Below are positions 8,779 through 16,788 of a DNA stretch of 64,000 nucleotides, one piece after another. Source of the stretch: Bacteroidota bacterium (lineage in GTDB: Bacteria > Bacteroidota > Bacteroidia > Chitinophagales > Chitinophagaceae); the NCBI GenBank assembly GCA_026391455.1, contig JAPLEH010000021.1:44706-108705 (forward strand), given 5' to 3'. Each line of letters opens with the position of its first letter. Position 1 is the stretch's first letter. Both the position numbers and the translations under genes were made by a program. The notes beneath the pieces are model-generated. The model had not been told where the DNA came from. It did no database searches and worked only from the letters and a program-made list of their open reading frames with translations.

Positions 8779-9575
8779 TTAACGGAATTATTACGTTTAG
8801 TTAAATACTCTTCTAATGTCATATGCGGTGTTGCCGATGTACTGCGTTGCTTTTTTATTGACGCAGGAGGTGCCATGGCTTTTACTTCTATTCGCCCGAT
8901 CGATACTTTGATAACGGTGGTACTCTCCTGCGATGCCATTGGAATGGCAACCGGTAATACAGGCTCATGAGATAATGCCATTACAGGCAACACAAATGGT
9001 GATGGGTTTTTGCTATCCGTAATCAGTTTACCCTGTTTCAACCCACTCTCCTGATCAATCCGTATAGGAATATTGGGTTGTACAGGATCAGTTTCGGTCT
9101 TCTCATCATTGTATACCGGTGCTGTCATGTTTTCCTTATGAATAACGGTTTCAATCCTGGATGGAGTGGCGGGTATTGTATAATATTCAGCATTCACCGG
9201 GTAATAATTGTGCTGCACCTGTTCCTGTTGAATGATAGTATTGATTACTTCCGGCATCTCCTTAGTATTCTCATTGGGGGATAGAACAAATGGAGATGGA
9301 GCTAACGGTTCATAATTGGAGTCAATGGGAATTGTATTCCACTCATCTGGTTTGTGTTTGTATTCTGTATTTACCGGTATGGCATTAGGTGGTCGCCATT
9401 CATTGACAGGCCGGGTTGCCGTATTTTCTGTTAAATAACCGGTATCATTCATCGTCGGTGAGCTATCAACAGAAGTGGTGGCAGTTGCGCCTTCAAACAG
9501 ACCCGGCAAACGCGGTGCTATTACGGGTGCTGGTTCCGTATGCCGTTGAATAATCTGGTTGATGAATCCGGTCAT
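8775..9575 (-). CDS. Proline-rich eCIS linker protein, unknown role
   Basis: The start is set at ATG 9575 because it overlaps the stop of the preceding gene as ATGA (9572-9575); a 23-codon upstream extension is possible but unlikely. The 266-residue product begins MTGFINQIIQRH, then PVIAPRLPGLFE, a short helix-plus-RLPxLFE arrangement that recurs in eCIS proteins of otherwise disordered sequence. The rest is rich in Pro, Thr and Asn with repeats of PSPFVLP/PSPFVLS, and ends in a basic tail with MTLEEYLTKRNN. I infer a flexible scaffold or adaptor. No enzymatic motif is seen. Confidence 0.75.
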   Translation of the reverse strand: MTGFINQIIQRHTEPAPVIAPRLPGLFEGATATTSVDSSPTMNDTGYLTENTATRPVNEWRPPNAIPVNTEYKHKPDEWNTIPIDSNYEPLAPSPFVLSPNENTKEMPEVINTIIQQEQVQHNYYPVNAEYYTIPATPSRIETVIHKENMTAPVYNDEKTETDPVQPNIPIRIDQESGLKQGKLITDSKNPSPFVLPVMALSHEPVLPVAIPMASQESTTVIKVSIGRIEVKAMAPPASIKKQRSTSATPHMTLEEYLTKRNNSVK

Positions 9576-10309
9576 GTTCCGATCATTTGTAAATAATGAT
9601 GCCTTCGCTGTGCTGGCATGGCAAGAATATCTTTCTCCGACCAACTGAATGTTCTGGCCAGCAGGTAAATATCACGCAACATGCGCTTTGCCCAGTTATT
9701 GATTTCTGTCCAGAGATAATTCACAATATCAAACCGTGTTTCCCATTGGTGCTTACAGGAAGGACAGCTCACCTGCATACGGATATCAGCCTGCGGATCT
9801 TCTTCACTCATTCTTTTCTCTATCACTTCCCGTATATACGCCGGTATTTCCGCAGGTGTAATGGCAAGTTCCTGATTCCTTACTTCCAGTATACATCCGT
9901 TAAAAATGGTTTGCTGTTCTCTGTACCGCGGGTCTGCCATAGCATTGGCCATATCCACTGTATGCGGCAACCTGAATTTAATATCAAACCCATCTGTAGT
10001 TATGCTGAATGTACGGATTCCCGGCTCCAATGGCCAGGCTTGCAAACGGAGGTCTTCTGTTCGGTTCTCCCATTCTGCTGTTTGTCCGCATACCGGGCAG
10101 GTAGACATATTCTTTAGTTGTCGCCCAAACATCCACTCACGCAGTTGCAACAATCGCGCATCCCTCTCACCGATACTCATCTGGCTTACCAGGGAGAGAT
10201 CAGGTGTTTGGCAGGCAGCAGCAAGCAGGCGAACGGTTTTTTCCAATGAAGATTGGTACAAACCGTCTTCCCAAATGCGAAGCATTAGCTCAGGATGTGG
10301 AAGCTGCAT
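9572..10309 (-). CDS. gp26-like baseplate protein with two CxxC zinc ribbons
   Basis: Likely starts at ATG 10309, three bases after the tube stop; an upstream TTG at 10312 is in frame (TTGATG). Of 245 residues, the middle holds CPVCGQTAEW and the later part CPSCKHQWETRFD, together a probable four-Cys zinc site. The C-terminus, YLWTEINNWAKRMLRDIYLL then FSWSEKDILAMPAQRRHHYL, matches T4 gp26-type (T4_baseplate) hub proteins and related short eCIS proteins. Probable role: baseplate hub assembly. Overlaps the linker gene by 4 bp. Assignment rests on the C-terminal pattern and gene order. Confidence 0.75.
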   Translation of the reverse strand: MQLPHPELMLRIWEDGLYQSSLEKTVRLLAAACQTPDLSLVSQMSIGERDARLLQLREWMFGRQLKNMSTCPVCGQTAEWENRTEDLRLQAWPLEPGIRTFSITTDGFDIKFRLPHTVDMANAMADPRYREQQTIFNGCILEVRNQELAITPAEIPAYIREVIEKRMSEEDPQADIRMQVSCPSCKHQWETRFDIVNYLWTEINNWAKRMLRDIYLLARTFSWSEKDILAMPAQRRHHYLQMIGT

Positions 10310-10312
10310 CAA

Positions 10313-10840
10313 TTAAGACTGGGGTTCGGTAAAACTGGGTTCAGATGGCTCTGTTACTTCATAGTCACGCTCCCATCCTTCATTTTCCAGTTTAATGTTT
10401 TGAATGGCTACTGCATTCGCATTGGCATCGAGGTCCGGCAATGCCTGGTACTCCGATACCCAGCAGCGGTATACTTTATAAGCCACAGCCAGTTGGCCTG
10501 CTTCATTGTATAATTCAATGATGATGTCTTTCCGGAAATCTTTGAGTGAAACTTCTGCACCGAGGCCGGAGCCGAAATTCCAAACTTTGTTAGCCCATTT
10601 TTCAAACTCTGTATCGTGGGTTACGCCGCGCTCAATGGTGATCGCTTCATATTTGGTACGTCCGGGAGATTTCCGGCCCGTACTGGGATCACCTCCTTCG
10701 CGGTGCTCCACTACTTCGGTTGACTTTTTCAATCCGCTTACTTTACTCACACCGGCCACATAACGGCCATCCCATTTTACGCGGAATTTAAAATTTTTAT
10801 ACGGATCAAAACGGTCTGCGTTGACGGTGAATTGTGCCAT
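10313..10840 (-). CDS. eCIS inner tube protein (gp19/Hcp-like, Afp1/5-like)
   Basis: 175 residues of the T4 gp19-like tube family: DPYKNFKFRVKWDGRYVAGV, VSGLKKSTEVVEHREGG and YEAITIERGVTHDTEFEKWA are hallmark strands and the conserved threefold loop. Hexameric rings of this protein stack inside the sheath and form the conduit for cargo. Only one tube gene is visible, whereas Afp and PVC have two (Afp1 and Afp5), so a single protein may fill both roles. It lies 12 bp after the sheath stop, and the gp26-like gene follows at once. Confidence 0.95.
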   Translation of the reverse strand: MAQFTVNADRFDPYKNFKFRVKWDGRYVAGVSKVSGLKKSTEVVEHREGGDPSTGRKSPGRTKYEAITIERGVTHDTEFEKWANKVWNFGSGLGAEVSLKDFRKDIIIELYNEAGQLAVAYKVYRCWVSEYQALPDLDANANAVAIQNIKLENEGWERDYEVTEPSEPSFTEPQS

Positions 10841-10852
10841 AGTATGTTGTTT

Positions 10853-12427
10853 TTAAGATTCGATCTGTCCGGCTAATTGCTGGATTTTTATCATTACAAA
10901 TTCTGCGGGTTTGAGCGGAGCAAAGCCCACCAGTATATTTACAATACCTGAGTTGATATCGTTTTGTGTGGTGGTTTCTTTATCGCATTTTACCAGATAG
11001 GCTTCTTTGGGTGTTTTGCCCTGAAAAGCGCCCTGGCGAAACAGGTTGTGCATAAAGGCACCTACATTCAATCGTATCTGTGCCCATAATGGTTCATCAT
11101 TCGGTTCAAATACCACCCATTGTGTACCGCGGTACAAACTTTCTTCGATAAACATAGCTGTTCTGCGTACCGCGATATACTTATACTCATCAGCTTGCTG
11201 ATCAGCACCGCGCATGGTGCGGGTACCCCATACCACACGACCAGTTACTGGAAAGGAACGAAGACAATTAATGGCCAGCGGATTCAGCAAACCATTTTCA
11301 TTGTCAGACATCACTACCTGTAAGCCCTGAATACCATTGAGAGAGGCATCTGTACCAGCGGGTGATTTCCAAACGCCCCTCGATGAATCGGTTCTGGCCA
11401 TAATACCAGCTATAATACCACAGGGGGCCATAACTTCTATTTGATTATCGCGTTCCGGATCGGCCTGTTTTACCTGTGGAAAAAACAGCGCTGCATTCCG
11501 TGCATTGGTGCCGGACAATCCCAGATCATCAAGACCATCCATGGCATTGGATACTGCCACAGCGGGGACCGTGGTATCACCCCAGGCTTTCGGCGAGTCC
11601 ACAATCAGCATGGCTCTGTTGTTTACACATAAGGTAAGCGCATCGCTGTACACCGTTTTATCAGTATCGGTATCTCGTGTCGGTGGAGGTATACAAAGAA
11701 GATTGAAATCTTCATTATCGAAAGCCCAAAGACCCGTTTTCTTCAGGGCATCGCCTTTATATTCTGTTGCCGTTACATCATCTCCATCATCGCCATCCGT
11801 ACTTACCGCAATGGGTACATCCGTGAGCTTGGGAGGACTACCGGTAAGCGACTCCGTGGACACAGGCCGACCAGCGGGAACAACGCCTTTTACCCGCAGC
11901 AATAGCGAACTTTGTAGCAATACCCGGGTAATGAATCGCGGACTGTTTGCATCCACCGATACATTCAGGTGTTTTTCGATTGTGCCACCCGCCACATCAT
12001 TGATGATGAGGTTAAACAGCTTGGTATCTGCCGTATCTTTTGTAGTATGATTCACAGAAGCTGTAATAGAATTGGCCCAGGCCCCCGGGCTGGATGCTTC
12101 GAGCGTGAGTGTGCCAGCGGGACTACCCTCCGTAGCCAGATCCAGTTCTGCATTGGTGGCATTTTTAGCCACACGAACAATAAGGGCCCGGCTGCCTCCA
12201 TTCATATAAAAATCCCGGACGGCATAGCTCATCATACTTTTATCCCAACTGCCGCCAAACAGGCGCTGGTAATCGGCATAACTGGTAATAGTAGTGGCCT
12301 TATCGGTATCTCCGCGGCGGGCCCGCCCGATAAACGAAGTAATTGAAGTAGCCACGCCGGTGATCGTTCTTACACCGCTTGACAATTCTTCAATATACAC
12401 ACCCGGATAGGTTGGTAATACTGGCAT
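10853..12427 (-). CDS. Contractile tail sheath protein (Afp2/3/4-like)
   Basis: A 524-residue sheath protein. The N-terminus PTYPGVYIEELSSGVRTITG and the following VATSITSFIGRARRGDTDKA are invariant features of phage and eCIS sheaths. The C-terminal part includes YIAVRRTAMFIEESLYRGTQ and FRQGAFQGKTPKEAYLVKCD, the conserved core that interlocks neighbouring subunits. Afp carries three sheath paralogues; here one is seen. It is the first structural gene of the operon, 164 bp after the antiterminator gene. I see no convincing promoter in that gap, so transcription probably comes from upstream. Confidence 0.96.
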   Translation of the reverse strand: MPVLPTYPGVYIEELSSGVRTITGVATSITSFIGRARRGDTDKATTITSYADYQRLFGGSWDKSMMSYAVRDFYMNGGSRALIVRVAKNATNAELDLATEGSPAGTLTLEASSPGAWANSITASVNHTTKDTADTKLFNLIINDVAGGTIEKHLNVSVDANSPRFITRVLLQSSLLLRVKGVVPAGRPVSTESLTGSPPKLTDVPIAVSTDGDDGDDVTATEYKGDALKKTGLWAFDNEDFNLLCIPPPTRDTDTDKTVYSDALTLCVNNRAMLIVDSPKAWGDTTVPAVAVSNAMDGLDDLGLSGTNARNAALFFPQVKQADPERDNQIEVMAPCGIIAGIMARTDSSRGVWKSPAGTDASLNGIQGLQVVMSDNENGLLNPLAINCLRSFPVTGRVVWGTRTMRGADQQADEYKYIAVRRTAMFIEESLYRGTQWVVFEPNDEPLWAQIRLNVGAFMHNLFRQGAFQGKTPKEAYLVKCDKETTTQNDINSGIVNILVGFAPLKPAEFVMIKIQQLAGQIES

Positions 12428-12548
12428 AGTATTTAATTTAAAAATTGATTAATGAATAAAATTGCTAATGTGCTAATATGCTGGTTTGATAATTATTCTA
12501 TTTAAAATGATAAATGCGTCTCTACCATATCCGAAACTGTATATTATT

Positions 12549-12620
12549 GCAAACTGCCAACTGACAACTGCCAACTGCAAACTGCCAACTGCTAACTGCA
12601 AACTGCTAACTGCAAACTGC
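12549..12620. repeat. CAACTGC/AAACTGC short tandem repeats
   Basis: About ten units alternating AACTGCCAACTG and AACTGCAAACTGC run from the spacer into the 3' end of the antiterminator gene, so its last codons (SSLQLAVCS) and stop are made of repeat sequence. Confidence 0.7.
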
Positions 12621-13110
12621 TCACCGCAATATCCACGAGCAGGTTTCGCTGAATGATATCCATGCGTACCAATGCCTTATGTTTGCCATGATGACGAACT
12701 ACTTCACAATTGAATCCGGCAAAGGGTCCTTCACAAACCAACACTTTCTCTCCGGGTTCAAACCGATCGGCGGAAACCGACACCGCTGATTCAGCACTGC
12801 CGGAAATAAGCTGCAGATTATGCATAACAGCATCTTCTACTCTGGCGATCTCTTTACCACAACGTACATAACAAAGCACCCCGTACATAGATAGGGTGGT
12901 GAAATATTGGTCACTTTCACTCAACTGTACAAATACATACGAGGGGAAAAGTGGCGTATCCATGTACTTGCGCCTGTCAGACCAGGTACGTAGGCTTTTT
13001 ACCATGGGCAACAAATAGGATAAGCCGACATGGGCCAACTGTTCAGCCACTTTTTTCTCGTGCCTGGGCCTGGTATAGATGAGGTACCAACCCTCATTGA
13101 AATTGCTCAT
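12592..13110 (-). CDS. NusG-paralogue transcription antiterminator (UpxY/RfaH/LoaP-like)
   Basis: 172 residues with an NGN domain (GWYLIYTRPRHEKKVAEQLA at 7-26; TPLFPSYVFVQLSES at about 52-66) and a C-terminal KOW domain (FEPGEKVLVCEGPFAGFNCE, about 117-136). NusG paralogues of this size, such as RfaH, LoaP and Bacteroides UpxY, bind RNA polymerase near one long operon and suppress termination. This one lies directly upstream of, and co-directional with, the ~12-kb eCIS operon, so it probably acts there in cis. General NusG is normally in the secE-rplK cluster, which this is not. The tail beyond the KOW domain is repeat-derived. Confidence 0.9.
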   Translation of the reverse strand: MSNFNEGWYLIYTRPRHEKKVAEQLAHVGLSYLLPMVKSLRTWSDRRKYMDTPLFPSYVFVQLSESDQYFTTLSMYGVLCYVRCGKEIARVEDAVMHNLQLISGSAESAVSVSADRFEPGEKVLVCEGPFAGFNCEVVRHHGKHKALVRMDIIQRNLLVDIAVSSLQLAVCS

Positions 13111-13325
13111 TCAGATAGGTATATTATGTTGTACTGGTAAATGCCAGCAGAATAAATCGGGCACAGAGCTATCGCTCATCCCTGTCACATGCTGTACCGG
13201 GAAGAAAAAAAAGAGTGATGTAGTATGCTTAAAGGTCAGTTGCTGAAAGAAATCATCTCCACATTGCATGCAAAAAAAGGCATGATATGGATATCATTTC
13301 ATTCAAAAATTAATGTGCTGCTGAT

Positions 13326-13333
13326 CAAACTTA
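13326..13333 (-). promoter_or_regulatory. Candidate -7 box TAAGTTTG for the eCIS operon
   Basis: On the minus strand TAAGTTTG fits the Bacteroidota consensus TAnnTTTG. A matching -33 TTTG at 19-21 bp is not visible, so support is limited. Transcription from here would give a leader of about 210 nt before the antiterminator gene. Confidence 0.3.
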
Positions 13334-13631
13334 ACGCGGGAAGTTTTCTGGATTGGATTTATCGATTGAAATAGTAAGTTACGAAAAAATGATAGCGCAC
13401 CTATTTATTTTATTCAATTAACAAAAAAATGTTTTTCGTGAACCATCTCCGGAGATGGCAGCAACGGCATACCCGAAACAACCACCTAGCGGAAAGGGAC
13501 ATACTGATTTCAATGCTGTAAGTTGGGATTTTTTTTCATATGCTGGCATCCCCAAAAAGTGGTATTTTTTTACATCAGCGCCCGGAGCCAGTATTTGTTC
13601 AGCCGGAGCGACAAGTGATATTAGTAAATTT

Positions 13632-13991
13632 CCTGCCTCCAGGCAGTCCATTCTAACAATTGTATTCAATTATATATATTAGTGTTATTCGTGGCTAACT
13701 TTTGCCTGCCGAAAGGCAGGCGAATTCAGGCACACAGATAACACGGTTTTGCTTACTTCGCGGCCACATGGATTAAAACGGATTTGTACTGCTGCGCAGT
13801 AAATGCAGATTGATTGGCTTTTCATTCCTGCCTTTCGGCAGGCAATTCTATCATTTGTACTCAATTGTATTTATTAGTGTTATTCCTGCCGGGAGGCAGG
13901 CGTGATATTCGCAGCTAACTCTGGCCTGCCGAAAGGCAGGCGATCTGTATGATTAGTGTTCATCCGCGTTCATCTCCCGCATGAGGCGGGA
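13632..13991. repeat. Cluster of CCTGCC-N4-GGCAGG palindromes with direct repeats
   Basis: Hairpins lie at 13633-13646 (loop CC), 13704-13721 (loop GAAA), 13827-13842 (loop TTTC), 13885-13900 (loop GGGA), 13924-13941 (loop GAAA) and a variant TCCCGC...GCGGGA at 13975-13991. The first and third are followed by near-identical ~43-bp tails ending TATTAGTGTTATTC; the second and fifth share an upstream CTAACT block. Thus larger composite units have been copied. Confidence 0.8.
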
Positions 13992-14061
13992 CAGGTTGTG
14001 GCTTAATTATCGCCGAAGGCAACCCTCCGCTATACAAAACCTTCAGATTCCTATAGTTATT

Positions 14062-14583
14062 CTAATGCCTGTGGTAATACGTATCGAAGGACTTGTCCAC
14101 TAGCTTTTGCAAGTAGCCATACTCCTCTTTATTCAACCATAGTTTCACCTTTTTTACTTTATTACCAAAACTGTCTATCTCCTTTACGGTAAACTCTCTG
14201 TAGCGGATGGCTGGCGCTTTTATAGAAGTAAAGAGGAAATAAAAACATCCCAACCCTGATTCTAAATCATCAGGGTATGTAAAATCGTCTTTTTCCCCAA
14301 ATTCAGGATCATAAGATGTAACACGGATGACAGCCCCCTTTTTATATACCCACTCCCGTTGAACTATTCCGAAAAAAAAATAATGACGGACAGTTACGGT
14401 ATCCGTCGATATCACAATGTCCCTGACCGGAATAAAACTGAATAAAAGTAAAAGCACTACTAGACAATAACCGGCAGTTAGCTGATTAGTGGCCAAAAAA
14501 TAAAAACAAAGCCCTCCGGCCAGAAAGAGGATAAGCCGAAGGCTGAAAAGTCGCTTTTCAATATTTCGCCGGTAGTTATTCAA
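14062..14583 (-). CDS. Small two-TM membrane protein, unknown
   Basis: 173 residues. A basic N-terminus (NNYRRNIEKRLFSLR) precedes two hydrophobic segments (LILFLAGGLCFYFLA, about 17-31; GYCLVVLLLLFSFIPV, about 38-53). After the second segment comes a PH-like beta-rich domain (DTVTVRHYFFFGIVQREWVY) that would face the cytoplasm. The arrangement resembles bacterial PH-domain membrane proteins, but I do not recognise a specific family. The gene stands alone between the repeat spacer and rnpB. Confidence 0.65.
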   Translation of the reverse strand: MNNYRRNIEKRLFSLRLILFLAGGLCFYFLATNQLTAGYCLVVLLLLFSFIPVRDIVISTDTVTVRHYFFFGIVQREWVYKKGAVIRVTSYDPEFGEKDDFTYPDDLESGLGCFYFLFTSIKAPAIRYREFTVKEIDSFGNKVKKVKLWLNKEEYGYLQKLVDKSFDTYYHRH

Positions 14584-14683
14584 GTATGGCTATAGTTAGA
14601 TGACAATTATCTTTTCGGAAGCTTTTGCTGCCAGACACCAGACAGCAACGAAATAATGAATCCCCTTTATATGTGAAAAATAA

Positions 14684-15071
14684 CTACAAGCCTGTAAGCC
14701 GGATTCTGTTCTCTGCTTGCGCAAAGTAGCTGTCATTTATCTGTTCAACGGGTTGCCCCGAAGACTCAAGCTGCCTACCCTGTACCATGCCTGCCCTAAG
14801 GCAGTCTCGGGCGGGCCGCCCTCAATGGTACTATATGTGGCATTTCAGCATGCAAGGTTTACCCGCTGTTGATGTTACCATCAACGGCCGTGGGCTCTTA
14901 CCCCGCGTTTTCACCCTTACCCCGTCAATGAAGCCGGGGCAGTTATTTTCTGTGGCACTTTCTCTCATAGGGCATTGCTGCCGCATGGCCGGCTCTTCAC
15001 CGGTACACCGCCCTGTGCTGTCCGGACTTTCCTCCCCCTGAATAAACAGGAAGCGACAACCCGGCTTGTAG
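14684..15071 (-). ncRNA. rnpB: RNase P RNA (bacterial type A)
   Basis: Read on the minus strand, the 388-nt RNA starts CTACAAGCC and ends GGCTTGTAG, which pair as P1. Conserved core blocks are GAGGAAAGTCCGGACAGCAC near the 5' side, GTAAGGGTGAAAACGCGG with GGTAAGAGCCCACGGC in the middle, GGTAAACC, the CCA-binding GGGTAGGCAGCTTGAG region, and AACAGAATCCGGCTTACAGG near the 3' end. It is the ribozyme that cleaves 5' leaders from pre-tRNAs, working with RnpA (not in this window). An extra hairpin lies next to the P17 equivalent, discussed in the findings. Confidence 0.96.
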
Positions 15072-15077
15072 TTAATG

Positions 15078-15085
15078 CAAAATTA
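15078..15085 (-). promoter_or_regulatory. Candidate -7 box TAATTTTG of rnpB
   Basis: TAATTTTG on the minus strand fits TAnnTTTG and ends 6 bp before the P1-defined 5' end of rnpB, the distance expected for the start of transcription. No clear -33 TTTG is seen at the usual spacing. Confidence 0.5.
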
Positions 15086-15139
15086 GATAAATAGTGCAAA
15101 AAGGCTGAACTAAAATACCACAAATGAAATAAGCTCAAA

Positions 15140-15511
15140 CAGCCAGCACACGGATTAGACAGATAGAATAATCATGAAATTCCATTAATGCAAAGTTTTT
15201 TGGATCAGAACGGATCATTTCTGCTCCGCAGAAATCATCTGTGTTCATCCTGTTGTCGTAGAGTAAGCATCAACTGTTTCATCTGTGTGCACGCCTTTAA
15301 AACAGCCTGCACACAGATTAGACAGATAGATAGATCATGAGATTCCTTTAATGCATGGTTTTTTGGATCTGAACGGATCATTTCTGCACCGCAGAAATCA
15401 TCTGTGTTCATCCTGTTAGCGTAAAATAAGCCATCATCCTTTTCATCTGTGTACCTGTATTTTGTATTATCATTTCTGCAAAGCAGAAATAATCTGTGTA
15501 CCTGTATTTTG
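15140..15511. repeat. Two ~150-bp imperfect direct repeats plus a partial third
   Basis: Copy 1 (15140-15290) and copy 2 (15303-15452) share about 85% of their bases in the same order: CAGCC(A/T)GCACAC(G/A)G, ATTAGACAGATAGA, TTTTTTGGATC, GAACGGATCATTTCTGC, an internal hairpin TTTCTGC...GCAGAAA and TCTGTGTTCATCCTGTT. A third fragment (15471-15511) repeats the hairpin plus ATCTGTGTACCTGTATTTTG. The 15072-15524 spacer holds nothing else I can name. Confidence 0.85.
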
Positions 15512-15524
15512 AATTTTTATTTCT

Positions 15525-16559
15525 TCACATACTGAAAAAAATCTCCGTTGCCCCATAACCAAAAGATGGGTGATATTGGTTGACAAAGGATTTTACTTCT
15601 TTCTTTAAGCGTAGAATACCATGTATCTCATCCCGCAATACTCCCTCCCCCACTCCATGTATTACAATGAAAGATGGCAGGTGATGATATAGTGCCAGTT
15701 CATAATATTTTTCGAAAGTTTTAAGCTGCAGACCCACGATTTCATAATTACTCATTCGTTTCCAGTCATCCGTCAGTTTTTCTATATGCAGGTCCACCAC
15801 ACTGCGCGCTGGCTCCATATGTTGCCGGGCCTTACTGGCTTCGTACATTTTAAAGCCTTTTTTCGCCAACTTATGCAACTGCAAACTGTCCGACTCCACC
15901 TGTTCCTCATAAGTTCGGTCAGGATATTGCGCAAACAACAATTGGGAGAACGTAGCCTGGTTCTTCTGTTTCAGTTCTTCAATTTTGGCAAACAACTGCT
16001 TTGGCTTCAGTTTTACCATCGCTTCATAATGCGGTTGCTTTGTTTTGTCGGGCGGCTGCAGGGTAAAATCAAATTCAAAAGAGGGGCTGTCATTCAGGTC
16101 TTCGAAGTCAATATCGTGCAGATAAAAATCTTCAAACGGGCGGACAGTGTTTTTCAATTCAAAATCCGGCTTACCAAAATAATGCAGTTTATAAACGAAA
16201 GTATAAGTGGCTTCGGTATGATTGACCAGGTGCAGTTTCAATTCTTCCACTACCACATCGCCAAACTCATCCATATCCATCACCGGGAGAAAGGTAAGCC
16301 ACATACCATCGGCGTCTTTTTTCACCGTAGCGGGTTTCTCCTTCCGTACATCATCAATGAATTTCCGTTCTTTTTTTGCAGGTTGTATTTTCTTTTCTGT
16401 AAAACGCTTGAAATAGGGAAAATCCACCTGGTCTTTGTATACGGGAAAACTCACCCCCTTTACATCCACCAGCAACATCTTATCATTGATGATATCCACC
16501 ACAGTGGCTTCTTCATTTGAATGCAGAATTAATACAATATCTCCGATCTGGTACTTCAC
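15525..16559 (-). CDS. DUF2027 / Smr-domain protein
   Basis: A 344-residue Bacteroidota protein with an N-terminal SH3-like barrel (MKYQIGDIVLILHSNEEATV), a DUF2027 beta domain in the middle and a C-terminal Smr domain: VVDLHIEKLTDD (about 254-265), FIVIHGVGEGVLRDEIHGIL (about 297-316) and a closing HPSFGYGATEIFF. The HGxGxGxL loop and the DLH motif are the active-site features of Smr nickase/nuclease domains found at the end of MutS2, linked to ribosome rescue or DNA nicking. No MutS ATPase part is present. The cellular role in this group is unknown. Confidence 0.88.
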   Translation of the reverse strand: MKYQIGDIVLILHSNEEATVVDIINDKMLLVDVKGVSFPVYKDQVDFPYFKRFTEKKIQPAKKERKFIDDVRKEKPATVKKDADGMWLTFLPVMDMDEFGDVVVEELKLHLVNHTEATYTFVYKLHYFGKPDFELKNTVRPFEDFYLHDIDFEDLNDSPSFEFDFTLQPPDKTKQPHYEAMVKLKPKQLFAKIEELKQKNQATFSQLLFAQYPDRTYEEQVESDSLQLHKLAKKGFKMYEASKARQHMEPARSVVDLHIEKLTDDWKRMSNYEIVGLQLKTFEKYYELALYHHLPSFIVIHGVGEGVLRDEIHGILRLKKEVKSFVNQYHPSFGYGATEIFFSM

Positions 16560-16759
16560 AATGCTGTTTTTAATAGTGATATATCCTGCAAAAATACAAA
16601 AGCGGGGTGTAGTTCGTACACGCCCCGCTCTGTGGTATGGAAACGATCATAAAAAAACCAATGCTAAATTGAAATTTCGATCGCCTTAACGTACTATCTA
16701 TAGCACCAACTTATTCGTTATTACGGGTACAGTAACTTCTGGCATATAACGGAATCTTA

Positions 16760-16781
16760 GTACCTTCTCAGGAGAAGGTAC
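16760..16781 (-). terminator. Perfect 10-bp hairpin after the permease gene
   Basis: GTACCTTCTC and GAGAAGGTAC are separated by two bases, 7 bp past the permease stop. There is no strong T-run after it on the minus strand, so termination or mRNA-end protection are both possible. Confidence 0.55.
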
Positions 16782-16788
16782 CATTACG

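Larger units (their letters stand above)
13111..14061. other. 951-bp spacer with no convincing gene
   Basis: It separates the eCIS operon from a small membrane-protein gene. The first ~300 bp are the presumed eCIS leader and promoter region. From about 13630 on it is filled with palindromes and direct repeats listed separately. Short open frames at 13418-13682 overlap each other on opposite strands and have no recognisable features. Confidence 0.6.

Noticed and set aside
1..13110. Toxin or effector gene within the eCIS cluster
   Set aside because: All visible genes fit structural or assembly roles; effectors may lie outside the window.
13418..13682. Two overlapping frames of 75-83 codons on opposite strands
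   Set aside because: No recognisable motif, they overlap each other, and they lie in repeat-rich spacer.
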